Below the pieces are notes generated by a model. It saw nothing but the letters and a program-made list of their open reading frames with translations, was not told the origin of the DNA and did no database searches. Source: Sabellastarte sp. h YS-2021 (lineage: Eukaryota; Annelida; Polychaeta; Sabellida; Sabellidae). Taken from it: 64,000 nt of DNA. A program made the translations under genes and the position numbers. The stretch lies in NCBI GenBank assembly GCA_964017235.1, contig OZ024928.1, positions 153,474,881 through 153,538,880 on the forward strand, written 5' to 3'. Positions 1-11,345 of this stretch are shown here, one piece after another (positions within the stretch are counted from its first letter, which is position 1; every line of letters starts with the position of its first letter).

Positions 1-860
1 GCTGTTGTTGTCCCTATATTAAAGTACTTTATTGCTATCGCATACATTTACACACGTTAAGACAACCATATAGAAGTGTTACTCCCGTGAACAGTAAAAA
101 AGCTACAAAGAGACAAAAATTGCTGTGTTCTTTAAGCATTTAATTAAACTTTATATGGCCAATAAAATCCAAAAAAGACACCATATACTGAATATCTATG
201 ACCTGTTTTGCAAACCAAAACTGGTGGTATAAAGATTTGATGCCAGAAATAAAAGCCTCACAATGGTTTTTATTTCGGTTAAAATTGACAAGATTGATAC
301 TAAAGCTACTTTATGAGTCTTAATTTCCGCCTCGGCAGCAAATAGACAATCAAATATTGTGGCCTTAAAACCCATCACCCCCATTAAAGTAACACCACAA
401 TAACTGCGATTAATCTGCATCTCATAATACCCCGTATATGACACTGGGACGGGGTAAAAGGAGGGGTGCTTGCTTTATTTACCACAAAGGGTTTGGCTTA
501 ACAATAACAATAGCCTGTCTCATTTAAAGTCTTGTGTATTATACTGGATGGAATAAAATCGGTCCATCTGTTTGGCCTTTAATTAAGTTATTCAAGGCTT
601 CTTTGAGAAAGTTTTTATAAGCAACTCCAGATGCAATTCAAAAGTAATTTTAAGAAATTAATTATTCTGTTATCTGACATTTTCCCCATTCTAAAATAAT
701 CACAATCTCTTTTTTTGTTATGACATTTTGGAAAATTAGTGTGAGCAGAAACTCAAAGTATCTGACATAAAATGATAATTTGAAAATGTCTGACACTGTT
801 ATTACATACACGTGAATATTGCTGAGAAAACTAAAACAAATAGAGGACATCCAGTATTTT
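1..860. other. AT-rich DNA, nothing recognised
   Basis: I see no homology, repeat unit or convincing gene here. Short open frames exist on both strands (for example 196-444 minus) but they have biased, low-complexity composition and no motif. Confidence 0.5.
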
Positions 861-1840
861 TATTGTAAGTCTTTATTATCTCCAGCCAGCCGTACGTGCG
901 CCCATGTGTCTGTGCGTCCGTGTGTCCCGTCTGTTTGTCACATTTTTACAGAAACCTTAATACCTCATTCATTTATAAAGATATCTTCACTAAATTTGCA
1001 GGGAATGTTTATGGCTATGAAAACATTTCTGTGCAATGTCTGTGCAAAATGAAAAACAAAATTGCCGCCTTGGCCAATTGTTTGAAAATCATAAAGATGC
1101 TCTAAATCTTCAAATATTGCAGCCAACTTAATCAAATTTGAACAAAAGATATATAGCCAGGAAAGCTAGTCTAATAGTAATTTTGGCCTAGTTTTCAAAA
1201 CAAAATGGTCGCCATATCACATGTTTAATGTCAAATAGGGATATCCTATTAAAAAGACCTTATATCTCCCTTACCATTGCTCCTTCAGTGGGTTCAGGGT
1301 GTGAAAACAATTTGTATGAAGTCAAGGCCTGGGAATCTTTCTCAGGTGTTGAATTTGATGTTTGACCCCTGGTTCAAGGTTAGATGGGGTCATCATACTA
1401 AAACATCCTTATATCTCCCTTATTATTAGTGCTAAGGCCTCAGAATGAAAAAGACAGACCCTGGGAAATCCAGGTCTGCAAATGTTTTGCCTGTGAACAA
1501 TTTTAGCCTCATTTTGAAAAACAAAATGGCCGCCATAGCCAATTATTTGAAAATCATTAAGATGCTGTAATTAGTATGAGGTTGAAATATTCAGCTAGGT
1601 TAATCAAATTTGCACAGAAGATATATGGCTAGGAAAGTTACTCTGATAGTAATTTTGGCCTAGTTTTGAAAACAAAATGGCTGCCATATGACGTTTAATT
1701 TCAAATGGGATAATCCTATTAAAAAGGCCTTATATCTCCCTTATCATTGCTACTAGGGGTTTGGAATGTGAGAACAACTTATAGTGAGGCATGGCCTGGG
1801 ATCTTTGACCGCTTCTTCAGTGTCAAATGGGGTTATCTTA
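861..1840. repeat. Degenerate two-unit tandem repeat, about 465-bp period
   Basis: Two units can be aligned by eye. The first starts near 1051 and the second near 1516, each opening with a gaaaaacaaaat block followed by a gccgcc block. Both then run through a shared stretch about missing-neighbour words (ggccaatt, tttgaaaatcat), a gatatatagc/gatatatggc block, an ttttggcctagtttt block, and an aaaatgg-cgccat block. A further word, cttatatctccctta, occurs three times (about 1260, 1408 and 1728). The block is preceded by a TG/CG-rich stretch (890-950) that probably belongs to the same family. I infer an old dispersed invertebrate repeat, not a gene; short open frames inside it are accidental. Confidence 0.6.
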
Positions 1841-2190
1841 CTGTTGCAGCCCAACTTAGGAGTCAACCCATCTTAAGACGGGCTGGAACTTATCAGCCCA
1901 ACTTAAGGTAATAAAATTCAAGAATGATTTTTATGCAGAATATGATATAAACTATTTACAAGGAAATTACTTTTCATGAAAAGGTGCCATTAACATTGAA
2001 AAACTTAACTGATCATTGTAACAACTCAATATCCTGAGTTTGTCCAAGGACAATCTTGAGATGTTCCTGATCTCGAGTTCGGGCGTAATATCTCCTTTAG
2101 TTCTCATATATTATTGATCATAAAGCGGGAGATAACCACTGCAGCAGTGGCCTTGTTGCTACTAGGAAAGTCTCAGTGTCTGAGTTGTTA

Positions 2191-2493
2191 ACAAGTTTGG
2201 TATTTGACCACAAGTTGGTATTTGGTCACAAGTTTGGTATTTGACCACATTTTTGTTATTTGGTCACGAGTTTGGTATCTGACCACAAGTTTGGTATTTG
2301 GCCACAAGTTTGGTATCTGGCCACATGTTTGGTATTCAGCCACAAGTTTGGTATCTGATCACAAATTTGGTATCCAGTCCCAAGTTTTGCATCTCGTCAC
2401 AAGTTTGGTATCTGGCCACAAGTTTGATATCTGGTCACAAATTTGGTATTTGGCCACAAGTTTGGTATTTCTCGACAAGTTTGGTATTAGGCC
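2191..2493. repeat. Minisatellite, about 16 units of 19 bp
   Basis: The unit is close to ACAAGTTTGGTATTTGGCC. Sixteen units follow one another with mostly one to three differences each; one unit is 18 bp and one 20 bp. Because 19 is not a multiple of three, three successive units encode a 19-residue repeat in every frame, and the unit has no stop in two plus-strand frames. The overlapping open frames at 2204-2530 and 2298-2642 are therefore by-products of the repeat and should not be taken as genes. Confidence 0.9.
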
Positions 2494-2499
2494 ACGTGA

Positions 2500-3600
2500 C
2501 TCTCACTTCAGTATTTGTGTGTTTGAATAGAACTCATCATAAAATGCTTGATTCACTGAATGCACATTCGGATCTGTCCAATTTAATTACTGCCTTCACC
2601 TTTATGAAAATTAAGGTCCAGGTAAATTTTGTTTGTCTTTGATCTCTAAAAAACATTTCTTGACCACATTCGTGGATCTGATACAATGCATAGATAACTG
2701 TATAAAGTACTTGCAAATATGTAAGTGATCATCCTAATGTTATTTTTACCATTAAGATTCAAGACATTGAAACAGTCAAACATCAATATTTTAATGTATA
2801 ACTAATATATAGATATAGAGTTATAGCATTTTGTAGGGTGACTAAATGATCACAAAGATCTTAATCAATGACTTTAAAACCTAACACACTCTCACTGGCT
2901 CTGGTGACAAATAAGATGTGTTTATTTGTAATGGCACCCCTCATTTCAAAAAATCTACAGAATGTATTCCTGCGTTGGGGGTAGGGGGGTGGGGTGTATA
3001 TTATGTTGACTGTCGTTGCCAGAATAGGAGACCAAAAGGAAAAGCCATTACGGGCTGCTGAAGCAGGTTCATTAGCACATCTTGGCATCAGAAAGCCATC
3101 AATATTTATTTGCTGAGATATCAGTCATCGCATAATAGCTTCATATACATGCCCTGCTCTAATTGAAACATCCCTCTTTGTTAGGATTATTGTTAAAATG
3201 CACCACCAACAACAACTACTATCGCGTCACTCTGAAGGACCCAGTCTGCTAAACTATTTTGTCCCCATATTTGACCCATTTGGCTTCTTGTTTGTACAGA
3301 GGTAGAATATGTATAGACCGGGCCACCAGTCCCTTTAACAACAAATGGACTAATCTTGCCTATGGTGACCTTCACCTCTCATTAATGCTGCATTCTTTGT
3401 AACATTGTGAGCTGGTGTTTAGTGTTTACTACCGTGACACAGTTCTTTGCATTTTACAGGCTGTGGTCACCAGAGTTGAATAGCAAAATGATTGCAATGT
3501 CATCATCTCAATCATGATTTATTTGAAATAACTTAATTACATGTATTTATATCATTTTTGTATGGATTCAAACTATAAAAAATATTTTAGCTTATGTTAT
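2500..3600. other. Unique AT-rich spacer
   Basis: No repeat, RNA gene or protein similarity was recognised. A short G-rich run lies near 2980-2995. Short minus-strand frames at 2861-3088 and 3193-3375 have no recognisable motif. Confidence 0.45.
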
Positions 3601-3619
3601 GGCACTTATAACATGAAAT

Positions 3620-4180
3620 ACTGCCGATTAATTCTAATTCTAACAATATTTATAGCGCTTAATCTCTATCTATTGACATACTCTAAGATGCAAAATGCCC
3701 GAAATCGGAGATTATAAATCGTTAAGTAAGATACATTGCAGGGGTCAGGACCACAGAGAATGATGGAAACAAGACCAGAAAGAAGCTAGGGTGGGTAAGC
3801 TTCTGCAAAGAGATTAAGAGAGAGATTCAGCTGAGCGTGCATCATCAGGGAGATCATTTCAAATTGTTGGAACATCATATGCAAAACTGATTCCAAAATG
3901 CTTTTTAGACTTGTATGTTGATACAAAATGTGAGACCTCGAGCAGCACACTGTCTGATTGACTTCTGTCCATTCTGTACACTGTGTCTGAGTTTAAGAAA
4001 AGGTTCAAAGTATTTTGGATGACCACTGCGTAGAAACTTGTACACCAATAGGGCTGTCTTAAAGGAATGGCGGACAAAATCCAGGAGGACAAAACCTGAG
4101 AATAATATAGCTACTACGATAACAAAACCCGGACTTAATTTTAAGGGGGTGTACAAAAGCCCAGGCTCTTTTAAATTGTA
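3620..4180 (-). pseudogene. L2/CR1-type LINE, 3' end fragment
   Basis: Read on the minus strand, this encodes the C-terminal part of an L2/CR1-clade reverse transcriptase. A frame around 3859-4156 contains KHFGISFAYDVPTI, which after a stop continues as NDLPDDARSAESLS, the usual end of these proteins (family form: FAYDAP-IWN-LPDDVRSA-S). After the coding part comes the 3' tail with the motif gagattaagcgctataa and a short (AATTAG)n run at the left edge (3625-3645). Several stops and frameshifts are present, so it is a dead 5'-truncated copy. The same tail recurs at several other places in the window. Confidence 0.75.
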
Positions 4181-4453
4181 CTAGCTGGCACTAAGGTGCA
4201 TACGGGTGTATTCCTTTGGGGGCATTTTAAGTTTTACGCTTTTGGGCTTTAGTATTCAGCCCATGCCTTTTGTAAACTATTATTTCATTGGTCCTTTTCA
4301 ATTCGAGGCTAAAAATCTGCATCCACTCTTCCATTTGCATTCAAAACCTGGAAGGGGTAACAGCTAGAAAAATCAAATTTTATTTTTCATCTCCTTCGTG
4401 CACGCGTTTTACATTTTAGTTTATTTTACAATTTTTAGTCAACCAGTCCATAG

Positions 4454-5330
4454 ATGGAGAGGAAAAAATATAATTTGCGTTCTGCAAAGAGTGATGGTGT
4501 ACACATCCAAATACACATCCAACTGTATACAAATCCAACAAATACACATCCAACTGCAGCTTTCAGAAGACAATAAATTTTTGAAGAACTTGCTGGAAGT
4601 AAATTCTCCTGGTCATGCCCAGCAACCTCTGATTTAAATTCCAGATGATAGTGATCTGGACTGTAGTGGTCTGTTAAATATTTTGGAAAGCGACATTGGG
4701 AGTACTCGAGCGCGTTTGTTTGATAGACTCGTTGTGGATAGTCCCAGTACTTCTACTAGTAAAACAACAACCCCTGATACACAATCTCTGATAAATCAAA
4801 CCATTCTTCAGCAATTAACTGCCATTGGAGAAAGATTGGATAAAATTGAACAAAAGACGTTAAGGAAACATCAGGGCCCCATAAATCCAAAGGTAGAAGT
4901 GCTGGGACCAAAAACATCAAGGTCGTGTGACAATCTGACAGGTAATCACTCTGCAAGAATCCATACAAATGTCACAGATACACACACAGTACCTAGTACT
5001 GTTTCGTTACTCACACTTGGCCATTTGAAAGCAAATTACAATATACAGAAGGTGGTAGCGGAGAGGTTATCAGAACTTCAACACCTAAGGTATGTCACAA
5101 AAAATCAAATCTCAACTTGGCGGGCAGGTTGAAGTCTTTGTTAAACATAGGGCTAAGTGGCCGCACAAATATGTCCTGGCTAGGAATAACAAAGAACGTG
5201 TCACATATGACCAGCTTACTATGGGCCAGTGGATGGCCGAATGTAACAGGGAGAAATGAAAGATTACACACAAACTGAGCAAATAGATAGGATTAGACGC
5301 TCGCATGCGCAAAGGCCCATTGGTCAAGAT
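4454..5330 (+). pseudogene. Gag-like ORF of YR retrotransposon, decayed
   Basis: An ATG at 4454 opens with MERKKYNLRSAKS, matching the YNLRSGTS start of gag in the copy at 39.9 kb. A later frame (4683-5132) has ILQQLTAIGERLDKIEQK, matching ILAQLSSISDRLNVLESK there. Another frame (about 5100-5262) gives GGQVEVFVKHRAKWPHKYVL followed by NNKERVTYDQL and GQWMAECNR. These align with the region around the two stop codons of the fuller copy and show that its stops replace an Arg and a Trp. About 45 residues (the HMLDYLIALMEDANDFSW region of the other copy) are then missing before DYTQTEQIDRIRR. Several frameshifts separate the pieces. Confidence 0.7.
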
Positions 5331-5344
5331 ACTACAAAGAATGT

Positions 5345-5809
5345 ATCAAAGTGAAATAACAGCAAATCTATGGTCTGCCAGTATTATAACTTGGGAACTT
5401 GCTCACAACAAAACACACATGAAATTAAATGAGTTACCTACACATGTGTTCTTTCTGCTTCACAAAGAATGGTGAAAATTTCCAACATACTGAGATGCAT
5501 TGCCATAACAAGCAAAATAAAAAAAGACGAGTAAGCTTAGGTGTGGGTTCACCATCAGCCTATCAGTTTTTTTCTAGGTATTTTGGGTCCACAACTAAAA
5601 ATTCTAAACAGCATATGAATGATGAATTTTTGGCTAACAAAGACACTTATTTGTCTTGGTTTTGTTCTTTCAAAGCTTTTGATAACAGGCGGGATGGTAA
5701 GACGTACGCCCAGGTTCTTCCTATAATCTTTGGAAGAGTTCCTGTTAACCCATATATACAGTGGAACAACTTCCTCCCTACTAAAATTTTCTACAGTTGT
5801 ACACTGTGA
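5345..5809 (+). pseudogene. Zinc-binding end of gag and pol linker, fused in one frame
   Basis: The frame contains a C-YYNLGTC and H-C-FC zinc-binding pattern equivalent to that at gag residues 328-371 of the fuller element. It then runs without a frame change into SWFCSFKAFDNRRDGKTYAQVL, cut here into its key parts SWF, KAFD and KTYAQ, which match SWFQQASAFD and KSYAQAL of the linker frame at 41.1 kb. In the fuller element these two parts are in different frames joined by a probable -1 shift. Here an extra base next to the A-run (gac for ac before gagtaagc, near 5530) puts them in the same frame. A stop interrupts the zinc segment near 5429. Confidence 0.6.
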
Positions 5810-6196
5810 TTGAACCGAAGCATTTGGAGCTGATATGGCACATTCGACTGGAGTATGTTGTACTGTAACCAGGTCCTGAGGTACGACCTGCTTACTGTGT
5901 GCAGTAGTCACATTGCTTGGCATTTTCTGTGAATTGTCATGATGTTGATGGGTAGGGTAAGAATTAACTGAGTTTATATCATTGCAAACACCCATGGTCT
6001 TCCCTTGGGACAATTCTGTCACAGTGTTTTGATAGAGAGATTTTTTTGGTACTTTCAGAACTGGTGTCTTCCCGTTTGTAGGTGCAACCCTTGTTTGTGC
6101 AGTTCTTGTCCCTGTTTCCCTGGCATCAAAGGATGTGAAACAGATCCACATGTTTTGAAGTTTTAATTCGTGAACTTTGTGAGTGGACTTGTACAC
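5810..6196 (-). other. Long antisense open frame, possible inverted linker segment
   Basis: A minus-strand frame of 213 codons (5555-6196) covers this interval. Its 3' half is simply antisense to the plus-strand linker frame. Its 5' part reads RVAPTNGKTPVLKVPKKSLY, resembling the linker part TVAKTNKVPYVKLSSKAQ of the fuller element in spacing and composition. This suggests that 5.8-6.2 kb is an inverted piece of the same linker. The similarity is weak and judged by eye. It could instead be a fortuitous open frame. Confidence 0.3.
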
Positions 6197-6275
6197 AAAC
6201 GATCCTGGATGCCAGGGGAAACGTTGCTACGAATTTTCATACCAACCTTGGAGGGGGTAACAAGTACATAAGTTT

Positions 6276-6893
6276 TTGACCTCATTGGTCTCACTATGTG
6301 ATGCTTTTCAAGGTGCATTAGTTTATAAAACCTCGTTATTAGTTGCATACTTCTCCTTCCTTAGGCTCTCCAACTTATTGCCAAATACAGTTGGATCTTT
6401 TGAAACAACCAGACAGTTAGCCAGAGGAGATGTACTTTTCACTATTGAAGGTGCAACACTGTTACTAAAATGGTCCAAGACTTTACAATCTAGGACTGAC
6501 ATCAGCACCATTCCTATTCCATGGTTAAAAATCTCACCACTCTGTCCAGTAACATCCCTTCACTTACTTTTACAAATTCAACCAGGTTCAGTTAATCAAC
6601 CTGTATTTCGAATTTCAATGTGCCATGGACTGGTCCCTCTTAAAGATTCTGTGCCTCGCACATTTTTTAACCAAGCTGTCACATGTCCTTCATCTCTCAC
6701 CAAAATTAACTTTTTACAATTTTAGACGGTCTGGAGCTACCTGGGTCTTTACCATGGCGTTCCTTTGCACCAGATTATGCACCATGGTACCTGGAAATCC
6801 GATGTCATTTGGGCATATATACAAAATGTTCCTACAGCCTCCTCCTCTATTTCACAAAGTTTCCAACAACACCTACTTTCATAGTTTGGCTGT
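6276..6893 (+). pseudogene. Tyrosine recombinase catalytic domain, decayed
   Basis: The frame 6276-6725 contains FSFLRLSNLLPNTVGSFE, with the conserved Arg of the FLRLSN box, then LLLKWSKT with the conserved Lys region, then LVPLKDSV. It aligns with residues 145-250 of the recombinase at 43.6-44.6 kb. The HxxR box appears as YNFRRSGATW in the frame 6625-6900. After one more frameshift, HHGTWKSDVIWAY carries the last His, Trp and the nucleophilic Tyr. The N-terminal SAM-like domain is missing. At least two frameshifts and the loss of His in the HxxR box make it non-functional. Confidence 0.8.
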
Positions 6894-7257
6894 TTGGTGA
6901 ATTTTTTCACCTCCATTACAATCTACTTTATTCAGATTTCACCTTTTCATTTTGACTTTTGTGCCCCTTGCATGACCTTGAGTCAGAAAGGTCAGTGGCC
7001 TGACATCCAGTGTCACTGGTCACCCCTCCATCACCTGTTTAGTCTCATGTGCTTGCATTGGTATTGGGCTTGTGATAATGGTTTATAACTTTTAAGCTTG
7101 AGGGGTTTCTCTTGCAAAAGTTGGCATTTACCAGTGACCTTGTAACTCTCTAATGCCCCTGTTCCACCAAAAGATTAAGGCCCGATCCTGTCTGGGACCC
7201 TTAATCGTGCACAGTCGGTGGAAAAAAAACAAAAATGGGCGGGAATACTGGGTCGGT

Positions 7258-7460
7258 ACTGAAGTCTGGGATTAAGAACAGATCGTCCTCAGGAAGCCTC
7301 AGGACGCCTCAGGCGACCCCAGACAGTCCCTGACTGGTCTGGGACTAAGAACCGACTAAGCCAGTTTTCAGGTCGGTTTCAACCACGATCCTGTCGTACA
7401 CATACTGACTGGGTCCCAGGACGTCTCATTCCTCCTGGGACTAAGAGCCGACTAACCCAC
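7258..7460. repeat. Subterminal repeats of Harbinger, left side
   Basis: Three copies of a motif close to TGGGACTAAGAACCGAC occur at about 7259, 7341 and 7436 in the same orientation, between CCTCAGG-rich stretches (7281-7330 and 7470-7505). A reverse-complement copy lies at 11404-11426 on the other side. I infer binding sites for the transposase or the MADF partner. Confidence 0.5.
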
Positions 7461-7559
7461 GATTAACTTCCAGCATCCTCAGGCTTCCTCAGGCCTCCTC
7501 AGTCTTCCCCAGACCAGGATCCCCGATTATTGTTTTCCAAAGTTGCTGGATTTTCTGGG

Positions 7560-7574
7560 TATATATATATAAAA
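7560..7574 (+). promoter_or_regulatory. TATA box of the Harbinger transposase gene
   Basis: A TATATATATATAAAA tract sits 43-57 bases before the first ATG at 7617, where a TATA box would place the transcription start near 7590. No other TATA-like element is closer to this ORF. Confidence 0.5.
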
Positions 7575-7616
7575 TTCGCGATCTAATCACCATTGCTTTT
7601 CTAGGAACACAGCAGG

Positions 7617-8910
7617 ATGCCACCTTTTAATGGGAGACAGATTCAACAACAACTTAGGGCTTTTTTGGTTTTTATTCAGTTACAAATAATCATGTATTTC
7701 CATTTTTTACGTCAAGCACAGCAAGCACCACCAGCACCCATACAGAGACCTAGAAGAAGGCACAACATGTGGGTCAGGCCATGGCTACTGCAGAGAGAGG
7801 AGAGGGGGGGCCTACCATAACATTATGGCTGATCTGTATGCCACAGACATTCCAGGATTCACCAACTACATGAGGATGACCCCAGAATTCTTTGAAATGA
7901 TAAAGACCAGACTGGAACCACATCTAGCCAGGCAGGCCACCAACTACAGAGCACCAATCAGTGTTGGGGAGAAGTTAGCCCTCACCATCAGATATCTGGC
8001 CACTGGAGAGTCATACACATCATTATCATGTCAGTTCAGGTTTGGAAGATCCACCATTTCCAAGTTTTTACCAGAGGTCTGCAGGGCCATCCAGGATGAG
8101 TTCACCAGAGAGTACCTCAAATGTCCTACTACTCCAGATGAGTGGAAAGAACTGGAGAGGGAATTCAGGATCAGGTGGAATGTTCCACATGCCCTGGGAG
8201 CCCTTGATGGCAAGCATGTGGCCCTGAAGAAACCCAAGAACTCTGGAGCCCTGTACCACAACTAAAAGGGGTTCTTTTCCATTGTGATGTTGGCCCTGGT
8301 AGATGGACAGTATAAGTTTAGATGGGTGGATGTGGGTACAGAAGGATCTTGCTCAGATGCCCAGATATTTAATGCCTCTCACCTGAAGAGGAGGATTGAA
8401 GATGGCAGGATAGGCTTCCCTGATCCAGCTCCTATAACACAGGGTGGTAGAGATGTCCCCTACTTCATTCTGGCAGACGATGCTTTTGCCCTGAAGACCT
8501 GGCTCATGAAACCCTATGGCAGAAGGCTGTTAACAAGGGAGGAAAGGATTGCCAACTATAGAATATCGAGGGGCAGGAGAGTTGTGGAGAACGCTTTTGG
8601 CATCCTGGTCTCAAGATTCAGAGTGATGAGGACCACAATTGAACTACCCCCAGAAACAGTTAGAGAAGTGGTCATGACCTGTGTGGTTCTGCACAACATA
8701 CTCAGAAGCCAGTATCAATGTCAACCTGCTGGTCAGCAGTCTGGGGAGGATGATGATGATGATGTGCCTGGTGATTGTGGATTGATTGGTGGTGCTGCTG
8801 GTGGTGGCCAAGACAGAAACCCTGCTAGAGAGGCCAAAAGACAGAGGGATTATCTGAAGGACTACTTCAATAATGAGGGAGCAGTGGCCTGTCAAGATGG
8901 CAGAATATAA
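7617..8910 (+). pseudogene. Harbinger DDE transposase with one frameshift and one stop
   Basis: This gene encodes the nuclease/transposase (DDE_Tnp_4 type) that cuts and joins Harbinger DNA. The N-terminal frame (7617-7820) and the main frame (from 7825) join at a G7 run (7804-7810): one base out of frame, YHNIMADLYATD continues the protein. The first catalytic Asp is in GALDGKHV (main-frame residue 128). A TAA at 8263-8265 interrupts YHN-KGFFSIV, where the family usually has Tyr. The frame continues from 8284 with VDVGTEGSCSD, the ADDAFAL box (probable second Asp) and RRVVENAFGIL (catalytic Glu). The C-terminus is acidic, with a run of Asp. It is otherwise complete, about 430 residues. The MADF gene faces it about 1 kb downstream. 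Confidence 0.9.
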
Positions 8911-8920
8911 GTCCTGCTGC

Positions 8921-8966
8921 AGTAAACAGTCCTTTTCAGGACTAACAAACAGTCCTTTTCAGGACT
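8921..8966 (+). repeat. Short direct repeat cagtccttttcaggact
   Basis: The 17-base word CAGTCCTTTTCAGGACT occurs twice about 22 bases apart, just past the transposase stop. Each copy is itself partly palindromic (AGTCC...GGACT). Confidence 0.7.
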
Positions 8967-9005
8967 ACCAATTATTCCAAAAACAATTAATCAGCTATGC
9001 TTGCT

Positions 9006-9165
9006 ACAGACGGACAAACCCCATGCCAAACATAACTTGTACAGACGGACAACCAGACAAACCCCATGCCAAACATAACTTTTTCAGATGGACAAACAGA
9101 CAAACCCCAAGCCAAACATAACTTTTTCAGACGGACAAACAGACAAACACAAGTTACTCACCCAA
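9006..9165 (+). repeat. Tandem repeat between the Harbinger genes, about 45-bp period
   Basis: Three to four units built from CAGACGGACAAACAGACAAACC followed by a GCCAAACATAACTTTTT stretch. It lies in the intergenic space of the element, followed by a G/T-rich tract (9420-9620) whose open frames are low complexity and not convincing. Confidence 0.7.
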
Positions 9166-9962
9166 CAATCAGACAAACCCAGTGTTAAACAAGAGCCAAA
9201 CACAAAGTCACACATAATATCCTAAAATGAATTATGTTTTTATATATTTGGAAATCCACCTCCTAATTTCACCAATTTTTTTTTTGTTCATGGGTTGGAA
9301 ATTTATTTGTAGCAGAAATGTTTTTATGGAAATCTTCAATTTTAAATCTTCACCTCCAATCACAACAATGTGGAAAATATAACCATAAAACAAGTTTTGT
9401 TTTCAATAATGGGGGATTGTGTTTGCAAAATAGTTTGTCAGTTCGTTGGCATGGGTTCTATTTAATTTTGGGTTTTTGTGTTTCTTGGTTGGTGGTTACT
9501 GGGGTTGGGTTTATTATTGGTAGTTGGATGTTGGGTTTCTTACTGGGTTTGTTATTTGGGGGTTATGTTTGGTATTGGGTTTGTCTGTTTGTGGGTTGGC
9601 AAGTATGTAATAATGCCTTTTAACTCTAGGGAAGGTGTAAGTGTTGGACTTTTCAGTTACAGATTTTAAACTATCCCATGGATTTTAATCTAAAAATGGG
9701 CTGATTAATGGCCATATTGGGAGATATTTTTAATTTTTTTATGTGGCCTTTTTTATGTGTGGTACCATGGGTTATTTGTTTCATGTTTGGGGTGGTGTAG
9801 GTATTGGACTTTAACTTTTTTTTTCTTGTGATAAGTATTTGTACTGAACTTTTTTGTTTTGGGAGGGGAATTGGAATAACATGTAGCTGAATAATTGTTT
9901 TTGGAAGATTTGGTGGCCCTGAAAAGGGCCTCGCAGGTCAAAGACCCGCCCTGACTGGGTGG

Positions 9963-11171
9963 CTACTGAGGAGGCTGCTGCTGCTGTTGAGGCGGTGCTG
10001 AAGTGGTGATATTTAAGAGCTGCGGTTGCTGCTGCTGCTGAGGCTGCTCGACGATCTGTGTTGATGTCAGATCTGGTAGCTGGCTTAAGATTCCACTCAG
10101 ATTGTGTCTGCTCCCTTCGTCCTGTACAGTTAGGACAGGTGTCGGGTTGCTGAAGCCAATGGGGCTTGGTGTATAGTACACAAAACTGCTGCTAGCTGCT
10201 GCTTGAGTGGCACTAGACGCCTGTGGAGTGGTTGTTGGCAGTAGGCTGACCCTCTGGGACTCCGTGGTAACAGTGGCTGGTCTTCTGGGCAATGGCTGAC
10301 GTCTGCGGTTACTCTTAATAGTTTCGATGTCTTTAAATATCTTGCCCTTTAATTCTTCAAATTCTTCTTGAGTCATCTTTTCGGGCTCTGATGCCACGTA
10401 GTCAAAGAAGGGCTGCCTGTCTGACTTCTGATGCAGAAAACCTGAGATAAGTGTCCTCATCTGCTCAAAGTGTTCGAGAATCTTGGAGTCTGTAGTTGAA
10501 ACTGGCGTTGATGTAATGATGGAATGACTCCTCTCCCTCAGGACACTGGACTCGAGGTGTTCTGTGTCAGTAGCTGACCCATGTGATTCGTCCTGCCTGC
10601 TGGTATTTGGACTGGCCTCAAAACCTGAACTTCTGTTGGCCCCCTTTCTTCTGATGTGGGTTTTAAGAAAACCCATCTGTTGGTAGACCCAGGACTGTCT
10701 CTTGGTCATCTCCCTCAGGGCTTGGCCAGATTGGAGCTTAGACAGCTTTCCATAATGGGTTCGCTGGGACTCGAACCAACGTCTCACATCAAAGGGCTGG
10801 AGCTTGAGTTCTGCAGATATTTCTGCCCAGAGAGCCTCTCATCTGGTCCTGTCGTGGAAACGTGAATGTTCCTTGTCATACAGTTCAGGGTGCAGCTTTA
10901 CAAATTCCACAATGGAAACTTCCTGGCTGTCTGTAAAAGTGGCACACACCCTGGCTCTCTTGGCTGAAGAATGGCACTCCGGATCTTCTTCACACCTCTC
11001 TTCTTGTTCTGCCACAGCTTCCCCAATAGCTGGACCTTCCTGAATCTGCTCCTCCTCTCTCCTCTCAGTTCCTTCTTCTGTAATAATTTCACTCCTCTCC
11101 TCTACTTGACTTTCCCTCTCCCTCTCGTCCATCTTTTTCCTTCCTCTCTTCCCTCCTTTCTCTTTCCTCAT
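9963..11171 (-). pseudogene. Harbinger MADF (Myb/SANT-like) DNA-binding protein, one stop
   Basis: This is the second protein of the element. In Harbingers it binds DNA and helps bring the transposase to the nucleus and the ends. The start at 11171 gives a basic, then very acidic N-terminus. The MADF domain follows with VEFVKLHPELYDKEH, then EALWAEISAELKL and RRWFESQRTHYGKL. A TGA at 10839-10841 breaks the frame between DRTR and EALW, inside the domain; both parts are in the same frame, so it is a single nonsense change of a probable Arg. The C-terminal half is low complexity and ends in several poly-Gln runs (CAG repeats, 9966-10050). Length without the stop is about 402 residues. It is convergent with the transposase. 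Confidence 0.85.
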
Positions 11172-11345
11172 AATCCAGTCGACAAAATAATAAAAAAATA
11201 GTAAAATGTGTCTCCTAACTGTGAAATTTGCCTTAAGCTCAAGTAATATATATATAAAATAAAAACTGAAAACCCCTACAAATCAGTGACACACGTCTCT
11301 CAGTAGCCAAACAGTCAGTAATAATGAGAATGTGTGCGCGGTCGC

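Larger units (their letters stand above)
4330..7130 (+). mobile_element. Relic of a tyrosine-recombinase retrotransposon (gag and YR, no RT)
   Basis: This degraded element is related to, but clearly diverged from, the fuller copy at 39.6-45.2 kb. Seen in order are a gag start with the YNLRS word, a coiled-coil-like stretch, a gag central region, a zinc-binding segment, the SWF...AF...YAQ linker segment and a tyrosine-recombinase catalytic region. The reverse transcriptase and RNase H are absent, and 5.8-6.2 kb may be inverted. A 3' tail with TGACCTT words follows the recombinase in both copies. It abuts the Harbinger element on the right. The outer limits are approximate because no terminal repeats were identified. 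Confidence 0.75.

Noticed and set aside
9318..9669. Overlapping Gly/Val/Leu-rich frames in the Harbinger intergenic region
   Set aside because: They come from a G/T-rich low-complexity tract, lie downstream of the transposase, and have no membrane-protein or other motif beyond composition.
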